From positions 1 through 6,937 of the forward strand of contig WFQT01000031.1 in the NCBI GenBank assembly GCA_015486895.1: a stretch of 6,937 nucleotides of DNA, written 5' to 3'. The notes below the pieces were generated by a model. The model did not search any database. It saw nothing but the letters and a program-made list of their open reading frames with translations, and was not told the DNA's origin. Each line of letters opens with the position of its first letter. Position 1 is the first letter of the stretch. The translations under genes were made by a program, and so were the position numbers. Origin of the DNA: Anaerolineae bacterium. GTDB taxonomy: Bacteria > Chloroflexota > Anaerolineae > JAADDB01. This document shows positions 1 to 5,502 of this stretch, in pieces.

Positions 1-2479
1 GCAGAATAATGCGGTTCAAAGTGTGTAGGAGCTGGGTCGTGTGGACCTGCGCTGTATCGTCATGCAGCACTATTACCGTGCTGATGGGTATTCCGCTCTG
101 ATCCCTCAGCGGCCGGCTGGAAAGTCGCACAATGAGCTGCTCGCCGTCTCTGGTTTGTATGTAAGCTAACTGGTCGTAGAAATCCCTTTTTTGCAATTCT
201 TGCCAGATATTGGCTTCCCCGGTGGCAAGAGTAATTTGGAAGGCTTGTGACAAAGGCTGCCCGGTGATTTCGTCCTGACGAAAATGCAATAATTTCTCTG
301 CACCCCGGCTCCAACTTTGCACTCGACCGTCCCTATCGATACTGATGATGGCCTCGTTGCTGTTGTCAACCACGGAAGCTAATTGGTGGGCTTTCTCGTG
401 CGCTTGCTGTTGTAGCAAGTGGAACTGGGTCAAGTCATGTCCAATCACGGTAAAACGATTGTCTTCTGCCATTTTGTACACAGAAAAGCTCCATATTTCT
501 GTGCTGCCGTCTTTTTTAGTGCTGCGCAAGGTAAAGATTGCTCTTGTTTCGTCTGGCTGGCGCAGTTTCTCTATCGCCGGGCGTACCTCGGAAAGATCGG
601 AGAAACGGTGCCGCATTAGACGCACAAGGTTATGTTGTGATATTTCCTTTGGAGCTACCGTGAAGAGTTGTGCGGCTGCCAGGTTAGCGTGGTGGATTCT
701 ATTTTCTATGTCGGTCACAAGCAACGGATCGCCTAAGGCATCGATAATATCTTGTAGGTTCCGACGGGATCGTTGTGTTTCATGGAGCAAATTCTGCTCG
801 GCGGTGATGTCGGTAAGAGAGTGTACAATGCCCTTAACGTTGCCGGTGGCATCTCTAACGGGAGAAATACGCAGTTTGTAGCTGCCGGGGAATCCCAAAT
901 CGTCCAGCAATACTGGTTTTTGCCAGATTCCGTCCGCTATCCTGGCCAATGCTTCTGGCCCGCCGGCTTCGTACTGAGCATGCAGTGGGCATGTTTTCTT
1001 GCTTTGACACTGAAAGACTTGGTAGCACGGCTTGCCTAAAATTTCGTGGTATGTGGTATTAAGCAGACGAATGGTGGCTTGGTTGGCGCGGCGTATGCGG
1101 AGGTCTAAGTCTAAAATAACCATCGAGGTCTCAATACTATCGAAAGCTGCTTGCCATTCCTGCTTGCCGCTCTCGATGAGCTTTAACAGGCGAGCATTGG
1201 CAAAAGCGCTATTGCACAACTGGACGGCGCTTTGCAGTTCGCTCAACTGGTTTTGCGTCCAGGCCGGCGTTGGGCGACTGTAGTCTACACCGAGGGCCCC
1301 GATGGGCCGTCCCCTGGCTACGAGTGGGAAAAGCTGTAAGCGGGCGACACGTTTCCCCTGAAAGATAGGTTCTTCGCCGGCGAATAGGTCGGCGGTGTCT
1401 CCTTCTGTCCATGATATAGCCTCTACCTGGGCCAATAACTTTTGCAATACTGGTTCCTTTTTTAGCGCAAAGCGGTATTCCTTGCCGCTTTGTGTATCCT
1501 GTGTCCAAGCCGAGATGGTCACATCACCGGAGAGTGGCTCGTAGTCCTCCTTTTCTATCCAGAAGACGTGAACCCTTTCGGCAGGAATTAGGGTGGCGAT
1601 ACCCGCGGCTGTTATTTGCATCATCTTGGGGATATCCTCGACGGCCTCGTTCAGGGAAAGCCCTAACAGTGAGAGGTGCCCTAATTGTTCATTCCAGCGA
1701 CTCAGTTGTACTTGTTCTGCTTGCAAGAGGTCAATTTGATGGTATAGCCCCCGGCGTGCCAACATAGCCTGGCGAAAATATGTTTCGATGCTTTGGTAGT
1801 ATCGCTTGCTACGCGTGGCGACAATGTAGAGCATCAAGAGGTAAAAAGCTGTCTCCAGTATATTTGTCGCAATGCTGATGGTATAGTGCAAATGCCCAAT
1901 GGGGGCTAAGGCAAGTTGGAGTATTAACAGTGTTGTCCAGACAGCGAGAGTGATACCGATGATCCAATAATAATAGTTGTGCGACTTCTGCCAGATGAAG
2001 AATAGCCCCATGGTGATGAACAAAATAAAGATGAAGCCTAAGAGAAAAGCAAAAAGGTGGGCTTGTATTATCCATCGATTGCCAAGGTGGGCGAGGGAGG
2101 TATAAGTATGGGCTAAAAGGATAAAAACTAAGTAAACCCCTGTTATTGCGGCTCCGGCTGTGTGGATGCCTTTCCTTAGTTGCTGGATATGCCAGAGAAT
2201 AGGATTCCAAACGGCATAGGCAATGACTGCGAAGAAGAGCATGCTCAAATAGGAGACGAAGAGCCTACAGGCGGCAGGGCAATCTGGCTCGAGCTGTAAT
2301 ACCAAAAGAGTGAGAACGGCTAACAAAAGTGGCAGGAGAGGAGCGAATGCTAAGAAGGCAAAGGTTGTCCGCTCTCGCCGCCAGCGTCGAAAGCCTATGA
2401 TAAAGATGAGCGCTAATGTCCCTGTTTGTAATCCGTAAGTGCAGAGATTGATCATCAGCATTTCATGTTCAGTAAGCAT
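1..2479 (-). CDS. 7TM-GAF-PAS-PAS-PAS membrane sensor, probable sensor histidine kinase (3' end beyond the window)
   Basis: One uninterrupted reading frame of 826 codons runs off the left edge, so the C-terminus is missing. Residues 1-225 hold about seven hydrophobic helices (near 12-30, 40-62, 72-93, 105-125, 138-162, 169-191, 200-221). A GAF-like domain follows at about 265-425, then three PAS domains at about 440-560, 572-685 and 698-810. PAS1 ends in 'GIVHSLTDIT', PAS2 in 'VIGHDLTQF', and PAS3 opens with 'NSNEAIISIDRDG'. PAS1 carries three evenly spaced cysteines (C485, C491, C497). The ATG at 2479 is the start: an in-frame TAA lies only six bases further upstream, and GGAG sits 10 bases before the ATG. 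Such N-terminal arrays normally feed a HisKA/HATPase kinase; GGDEF or SpoIIE output domains are alternatives, and the output is not visible here. The sensor would sit in the inner membrane and respond to an unknown signal. It is divergent from fabL. Confidence 0.85.
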   Translation of the reverse strand, partial: MLTEHEMLMINLCTYGLQTGTLALIFIIGFRRWRRERTTFAFLAFAPLLPLLLAVLTLLVLQLEPDCPAACRLFVSYLSMLFFAVIAYAVWNPILWHIQQLRKGIHTAGAAITGVYLVFILLAHTYTSLAHLGNRWIIQAHLFAFLLGFIFILFITMGLFFIWQKSHNYYYWIIGITLAVWTTLLILQLALAPIGHLHYTISIATNILETAFYLLMLYIVATRSKRYYQSIETYFRQAMLARRGLYHQIDLLQAEQVQLSRWNEQLGHLSLLGLSLNEAVEDIPKMMQITAAGIATLIPAERVHVFWIEKEDYEPLSGDVTISAWTQDTQSGKEYRFALKKEPVLQKLLAQVEAISWTEGDTADLFAGEEPIFQGKRVARLQLFPLVARGRPIGALGVDYSRPTPAWTQNQLSELQSAVQLCNSAFANARLLKLIESGKQEWQAAFDSIETSMVILDLDLRIRRANQATIRLLNTTYHEILGKPCYQVFQCQSKKTCPLHAQYEAGGPEALARIADGIWQKPVLLDDLGFPGSYKLRISPVRDATGNVKGIVHSLTDITAEQNLLHETQRSRRNLQDIIDALGDPLLVTDIENRIHHANLAAAQLFTVAPKEISQHNLVRLMRHRFSDLSEVRPAIEKLRQPDETRAIFTLRSTKKDGSTEIWSFSVYKMAEDNRFTVIGHDLTQFHLLQQQAHEKAHQLASVVDNSNEAIISIDRDGRVQSWSRGAEKLLHFRQDEITGQPLSQAFQITLATGEANIWQELQKRDFYDQLAYIQTRDGEQLIVRLSSRPLRDQSGIPISTVIVLHDDTAQVHTTQLLHTLNRIIL

Positions 2480-2546
2480 TGAGAATTAACTCCAGAAATG
2501 GGTAGTCTCCATGTTGGGTGTTGGCGGCGTTTGAAGGCACTTCCAT

Positions 2547-2601
2547 CTATTCCGAAAACAGGTCACGGAAGGAACAGATTTCTATAAACATCCTAACCTG
2601 G
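2547..2601 (+). repeat. Dispersed intergenic module, copy 1 (with 25-base insert)
   Basis: CTATTCCGAAAACA (2547-2560), AAACATCCTA (2586-2595) and CCTGG (2597-2601) occur here in the same order as in the compact copy at 2716-2743. In this copy 25 bases (2561-2585) separate the first two blocks; in the other copy they directly overlap. The exact 14-base match within 170 bases is unlikely to be chance and suggests duplication or two insertions of one element. The nature of the element is unknown. Confidence 0.55.
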
Positions 2602-2623
2602 CCGAGCCAGAACCAAAGAAGCT

Positions 2624-2674
2624 AACCACTAATTGCACAGATTGCACAGAGGAATCTGTGTAAACCGTGTGGTT
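2624..2674. repeat. Imperfect palindromic intergenic repeat (CACAGATT type)
   Basis: AACCAC (2624-2629) pairs with GTGGTT (2669-2674), and GCACAGATT (2635-2643) pairs with AATCTGTGT (2653-2661) apart from one G-T position. The left arm contains a tandem 9-mer, ATTGCACAG twice (2632-2640, 2641-2649). The design resembles the palindrome at 5406-5469, with which it shares AGGAATCTG followed by T/C and GT. It looks like a genome-wide interspersed palindromic repeat of the kind seen between genes in several bacterial phyla. It carries no coding content. Confidence 0.6.
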
Positions 2675-2715
2675 CATTTTCTTGCACCGGGTACGATAAT
2701 TTCACTGGTAAGGTA

Positions 2716-2743
2716 CTATTCCGAAAACAAACATCCTACCTGG
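2716..2743 (+). repeat. Dispersed intergenic module, copy 2 (compact)
   Basis: CTATTCCGAAAACA (2716-2729) runs directly into AAACATCCTA (2729-2738) and CCTGG (2739-2743). It is the shorter version of the module at 2547-2601. The two copies flank the palindrome at 2624-2674, all on the same strand. Confidence 0.55.
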
Positions 2744-2875
2744 TGTGGGAGAGGCATTCCGCCCATACAGGTGCTAGCGGCGGCTCTCACTTATGGAAGT
2801 CCCTGATTTGGAGCTTCCCGATGGGAATGAGTTACCCGTACCACTCAAGCATTTCGGCAAATTTGGACCGCGACT

Positions 2876-2906
2876 TTGCATGCTGCTTTGGGTTGTATTG
2901 TACAAT
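2876..2906 (+). promoter_or_regulatory. Candidate fabL promoter or operator
   Basis: TTGCAT (2876-2881) and TACAAT (2901-2906) resemble -35 and -10 boxes, but the 19-base spacer is longer than usual. The second box lies within the perfect palindrome ATTGTACAAT (2897-2906), which could instead be, or also be, a repressor site. It lies about 60 bases before the fabL start, a reasonable leader length. The call rests on pattern only. Confidence 0.25.
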
Positions 2907-2934
2907 GACGGCTAATGGTCGTCAATGAGGCATC

Positions 2935-2950
2935 ATTCCTATGTAGGATT
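2935..2950. promoter_or_regulatory. Near-perfect palindrome just before the fabL ribosome binding site
   Basis: ATTCCTA-TG-TAGGATT is symmetrical except for one pair per arm and ends five bases before AAGGAGG. In DNA it could be an operator for a dimeric regulator. As RNA it cannot close a tight hairpin with only a two-base loop unless the central pairs open. Confidence 0.3.
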
Positions 2951-2955
2951 GTTTT

Positions 2956-2962
2956 AAGGAGG
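2956..2962 (+). promoter_or_regulatory. Strong ribosome binding site of fabL
   Basis: AAGGAGG is a full-length Shine-Dalgarno match. It lies 4 bases before the ATG at 2967 and 7 bases before the ATG at 2970, which favours the second ATG as the start. Confidence 0.8.
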
Positions 2963-2969
2963 ATAGATG

Positions 2970-3725
2970 ATGATCCTTGCAGGGAAAACGGCTCTTGTTA
3001 CTGGCAGTGGCCGGGGTATTGGCCGGGCCATCGCTGTCGAATTAGCTCGCCGGGGCGCTAACATTGTTGTGAACTTCTTTCGGCGGCGCAAACCGGCTGA
3101 GGAAACTGCTACCATGATCCGTGATGCTGGCGGCCAAGCTATTGTGGTTCGGGCTAATGTCGGCAACGTGCAAGAAGTGCAGAGGTTGGTACAGCAAGGT
3201 GCCGAGACGTTCGGCAGTGTGGATATCTTCATTGGTAATGCAGCCTCCGGTGTGCTGCGCTCGGTGTTAGAGCAGGAAGTAAAAGCATGGGAATGGACCT
3301 TGAACGTCAATGCTCGTTCGGTGCTTTTCGGGGGGCAAGCTGCTGCCCAGTATATGAAAGAGAATAGATGGGGGCGCATCATTGCTATTTCTAGTATCGG
3401 CTCCACTCGTGTTTTGCCTGAATACAGCATTGTTGGCATTTCAAAAGCTGCTATTGAGGCTGCTGTGCGCTATTTAGCGGTAGAATTGGCTCCTTACGGC
3501 ATCATTTGTAACACTGTTTCTCCTGGTGTGGTGGAAACGGAAGCTTTGGATTTTTTCCCCAGCAAAGACAAGATTATTAGCACGGCGAAGGAACGGACTC
3601 CTGCGGGGAGATTGGTCACCCCGGAGGAGGTAGCCCGCTTTGTTGCTTTTCTCTGCAGCGACGACGCGGCCATGATTGTTGGCCAGACCATCCAACTCGA
3701 TGGCGGTTATTCTATCACCATGTGA
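2970..3725 (+). CDS. fabL: Enoyl-[acyl-carrier-protein] reductase, FabL type (NADPH-dependent SDR)
   Basis: A complete cytosolic short-chain dehydrogenase/reductase of 251 residues, the usual length. The Rossmann motif TGSGRGIG is at 11-18. A basic run, R38-R39-R40-K41 after the second strand, fits NADPH. NAASG is at 90-94, serines at 141-142, and GQTIQLDGG near the C-terminus. The catalytic pair is Y152 and K159 in 'YSIVGISK', a Tyr-x6-Lys spacing. Ordinary FabG-like SDRs have Tyr-x3-Lys, whereas Tyr-x6-Lys is the signature of FabL enoyl reductases. 'NAASGVLR', 'RYLAVEL' and 'TPAGR' also match my memory of Bacillus FabL. The protein would reduce trans-2-enoyl-ACP in the fatty-acid elongation cycle. 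Start: the ATG at 2970 is better spaced from AAGGAGG than the adjacent ATG at 2967. It is monocistronic, convergent with the Ig-like gene. A different enoyl or ketoacyl substrate remains possible. Confidence 0.85.
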   Translation: MILAGKTALVTGSGRGIGRAIAVELARRGANIVVNFFRRRKPAEETATMIRDAGGQAIVVRANVGNVQEVQRLVQQGAETFGSVDIFIGNAASGVLRSVLEQEVKAWEWTLNVNARSVLFGGQAAAQYMKENRWGRIIAISSIGSTRVLPEYSIVGISKAAIEAAVRYLAVELAPYGIICNTVSPGVVETEALDFFPSKDKIISTAKERTPAGRLVTPEEVARFVAFLCSDDAAMIVGQTIQLDGGYSITM

Positions 3726-3727
3726 GC

Positions 3728-3774
3728 CAGGGCGTGGCAATGGCAAGACAGATGTGGCCGTGGCGCCGTTTTTT
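3728..3774 (+). terminator. Possible weak terminator between convergent genes
   Basis: The 52 bases between the two convergent stop codons contain GGC/TGGC segments that can pair imperfectly with GCCG/GCC segments, followed by a run of six T (3769-3774 region). The stem is interrupted and not strong, so this is a guess supported mainly by position and the T run. Confidence 0.25.
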
Positions 3775-3777
3775 GCC

Positions 3778-4494
3778 TCACTGCCGGATGGTGATCGGTG
3801 GTGAGGGCGTGCCTTCCTGACCTAACAAGCTTACCCCTACGGCATATATCTGCTTCCCGGCGAGATTTTCTGCCCCCTCAGGCTGCCAACGCCAGTGTCC
3901 CTCTGGATCAGCGACGGTTTTGCCGAGCAGGCCGCTTTCTCCGTAGATACGAACCAACGTGCCGGGGAAAGCGTTGCCTGATAGTTGCCAGGTTCCTCCC
4001 TGCTGAACGAGGTGGCAGGTGGGCGCAGTGAGGCCGGGGTCCACCAGAATTGTGCCGGTCAGCCGGTGTGCCGGCGTTGTCCCCTCTTCTAGTACCCATT
4101 GGTGCTCGCCCGGAGCCAGGTCTACCTTGAAGGAGAGGGTCAGGTTCCCCTCGGCGCTGCACCGTGTCGATGCTAAAACTTGGTCTCCTTCTCGCAAGGT
4201 AACGGTCGCGTTAGGGGCGCAGCTCCCACCCCATTGTTGCTCCGCCTGCGGTTCCACGGCGTGCGGTGGTGCTGGGGAAAGGCGCAAGGGAGCGGCGCTA
4301 CCCACCGCCGGCAAGTACTGTTGCTCTGTTCCGGCAGCGGGTGTCACAGCTAGGCCTTGGGATTGCGGTAGGGCCGGTATGGCGGTGGTTGCCTGCGGAC
4401 GAGGGGTTAGTAACCAGAGGACCAGCAGCAAACTGCCGATAATCACAATAGCGAGATTAACCCAGTCGAAAGTGCACCAATGTCGGCCGTTCAT
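3778..4494 (-). CDS. Membrane-anchored protein with two Ig-like domains
   Basis: The predicted protein has 238 residues. A short basic N-terminus is followed by one transmembrane helix (about 12-29, 'VNLAIVIIGSLLLVLWLL'). A Pro/Ala/Gln-rich linker runs to about 84. Two beta-rich, Ig-like segments follow, at about 84-152 and 153-238. Each has the 'PG/PN...V.L/I....G.....T......G' pattern, for example 'GNAFPGTLVRIYGESG' and 'VADPEGHWRW' in the second. C92 and C112 could form a disulphide outside the cell. Charge distribution suggests N-in with the Ig part outside. Start: the ATG at 4494 has AAAGGG nine bases upstream. A GTG at 4512 overlaps the upstream stop (GTGA) and would add six residues by translational coupling. 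It is downstream partner of the HhH gene in a probable two-gene operon. Function unknown; adhesion or a structural envelope role is only inference. Confidence 0.7.
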   Translation of the reverse strand: MNGRHWCTFDWVNLAIVIIGSLLLVLWLLTPRPQATTAIPALPQSQGLAVTPAAGTEQQYLPAVGSAAPLRLSPAPPHAVEPQAEQQWGGSCAPNATVTLREGDQVLASTRCSAEGNLTLSFKVDLAPGEHQWVLEEGTTPAHRLTGTILVDPGLTAPTCHLVQQGGTWQLSGNAFPGTLVRIYGESGLLGKTVADPEGHWRWQPEGAENLAGKQIYAVGVSLLGQEGTPSPPITIRQ

Positions 4495-4508
4495 TTTTGT
4501 CTGCCCTT

Positions 4509-5231
4509 TCACTTATCGTTGGCTGGTAATAGGCCAGCCAGTGCTTTCGCTTGCCGGATCCAGCTTTCGTAGTCGACTCGCATCCATGTTGGTGGATGTA
4601 CTGCTTCGGCTAACTGTTCGACCGCTGCCCCGGCCAGTTCCCGGAAAGAATGGATGCCTGCTTTTTGCAGGCGCAAACTGTACACAGGGCCGATGCCGTG
4701 GATGAGGGTCAGGTCATCATTACCGCGAGCGGCTTCTCCAGCGGCTTGGCCTAATTCTTTTGCGGCGTGAATCCAGTTACTGACTAGTTTGACGCCGATG
4801 CCGGTGATGCCATCCCCGCGCATGGTTTCTACCAGCGAGATGGGATCTTGCTTTGCCAAGTTGTTGAAGGTAGTGATTCCTGCTTTTTGCAAATAGAGGG
4901 CATACGTGGGGCCAATACCCCTGATAAGAGAGAGATCGTCACCGTGAACAATTAGCGAGGGAGGTTCTATGGCCGGGGCCGACATGTTGAAAGCCCGGCT
5001 TGCCCTTGGCGGTGGTTCGGATGTTACCAGTGAAGGTGCTTCCTTGTCGCTGGCAGACACAGCCTCTTTTTGCTCGGCGACCGCGGTCTCCGGCGATGAT
5101 TTTGGCGCTATACTCAGTGGCTGTTCTCGCTTTTTCCCCCGGCGGCTGAAATACCAATAGCCCAACAGCCATTGCAGCGACCAGCCTAACAAGAACCCAG
5201 AAGCGAGCCAGCTTATGTTTTCCATTTTCAT
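4509..5231 (-). CDS. Membrane-anchored protein with two helix-hairpin-helix units
   Basis: The predicted protein has 240 residues. One transmembrane helix lies at about 6-28. It is followed immediately by a basic cluster ('SRRGKKR'), which by the positive-inside rule puts the rest in the cytoplasm. A low-complexity Ala/Ser/Pro/Glu linker runs to about 97. Two related helix-hairpin-helix units follow, at about 98-161 and 171-232. Each starts with 'DDLSLIRGIGP' or 'DDLTLIHGIGP' and continues '...LQKAGI..F..LA'. Such HhH units bind DNA non-specifically or mediate protein contacts. Start: AGGGGGTG seven bases or less before the ATG at 5231 is close to the ideal AGGAGGTG. The ATG at 5261 has a purine-rich stretch directly abutting it and is poorly placed. 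The gene's stop overlaps a GTG codon of the Ig-like gene. ComEA also joins a TM helix to HhH, but its HhH lies outside the cell, so this is probably not ComEA. Function unknown. Confidence 0.75.
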   Translation of the reverse strand: MKMENISWLASGFLLGWSLQWLLGYWYFSRRGKKREQPLSIAPKSSPETAVAEQKEAVSASDKEAPSLVTSEPPPRASRAFNMSAPAIEPPSLIVHGDDLSLIRGIGPTYALYLQKAGITTFNNLAKQDPISLVETMRGDGITGIGVKLVSNWIHAAKELGQAAGEAARGNDDLTLIHGIGPVYSLRLQKAGIHSFRELAGAAVEQLAEAVHPPTWMRVDYESWIRQAKALAGLLPANDK

Positions 5232-5405
5232 TTTGCACCCCCTCGGTCTCTTCAGGGACATTCCCTCTGTCGACGGCGCTAAAGCTAAGGGCTAACAGCA
5301 TGCCCTTTTGCGACCTGGCGTTAGATCTTTTTCCCTGCGGTTCTGCGGCTATTTTCGAAGCAGTCGCCATGAGCGGTTGCACACCGCATAACGATGGAAA
5401 TAAGA

Positions 5406-5469
5406 ACGCTGATGGCGCTGATTCTACAGATTAACGCAGATAATTTTTAGGAATCTGCGTCATCAGCGT
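5406..5469. repeat. Imperfect palindromic intergenic repeat (CGCAGATT type)
   Basis: ACGCTGATG (5406-5414) is the reverse complement of CATCAGCGT (5461-5469), and ACGCAGAT (5434-5441) of ATCTGCGT (5453-5460), around an 11-base loop. The left arm has 19 additional bases (5415-5433) that look like two more degenerate units (CGCTGATT, ACAGATT). The element is related in design to 2624-2674. Lying 33 bases after the rlmB stop on that gene's strand, it could also end or stabilise the cysS-rlmB transcript, although no U run follows. Confidence 0.65.
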
Positions 5470-5502
5470 CCTATTTTGGGAACAGTTATCATGCGCCTAT
5501 TT

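Larger units (their letters stand above)
2480..2969. other. Long intergenic region with repeats and the fabL leader
   Basis: This stretch of about 490 bases separates the divergent sensor and fabL genes. It contains an imperfect palindrome (2624-2674), two copies of a short sequence module on either side of it (2547-2601 and 2716-2743), a small hairpin TTCCC-GAT-GGGAA (2815-2827), a perfect ATTGTACAAT palindrome (2897-2906), another palindrome at 2935-2950 and the fabL ribosome binding site. Short open frames exist on the plus strand (for example 2743-2928 and 2793-2915), but none has a ribosome binding site or a recognisable product. I see no tRNA-like or riboswitch-like sequence that I can name. 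Confidence 0.7.

Noticed and set aside
345..881. Plus-strand open frame of 178 codons within the sensor gene
   Set aside because: The opposite strand encodes recognisable PAS2 and PAS3 domains here; this frame is Ser/Arg/Cys-rich without a domain.
2480..2560. Promoter of the sensor gene on the minus strand
   Set aside because: I could not find a convincing -35/-10 pair with normal spacing.
2624..2674. CRISPR array or attachment site
   Set aside because: The tandem units are only nine bases with no spacers, and there is no integrase or tRNA gene nearby.
2811..2850. tRNA-like look of the segment around GAGCTTCCCGATGGGAATGAG
   Set aside because: It forms only one five-pair hairpin with a three-base loop; there is no T-arm GTTCRA motif and no acceptor stem.
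2743..2928. Plus-strand open frame of 61 codons in the long intergenic region
   Set aside because: No ribosome binding site, no recognisable protein, and it begins inside the repeat module.
2954..3439. Minus-strand open frame of 161 codons inside fabL
   Set aside because: It is antisense to a gene with all SDR motifs, and its translation shows no domain.
4019..4705. Plus-strand open frame of 228 codons antisense to the HhH and Ig-like genes
   Set aside because: Low-complexity, Arg/Ser/Cys-rich translation with no domain; both antisense genes have clear domains and membrane helices.
4939..5382. Minus-strand open frame of 147 codons overlapping the HhH gene
   Set aside because: Most of it is an out-of-frame shadow of the HhH gene; the upstream part has no ribosome binding site or recognisable domain.
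5232..5405. Promoter or regulatory leader of the HhH/Ig unit
   Set aside because: No clear promoter boxes or riboswitch-like structure; only the ribosome binding site at the start codon is convincing.
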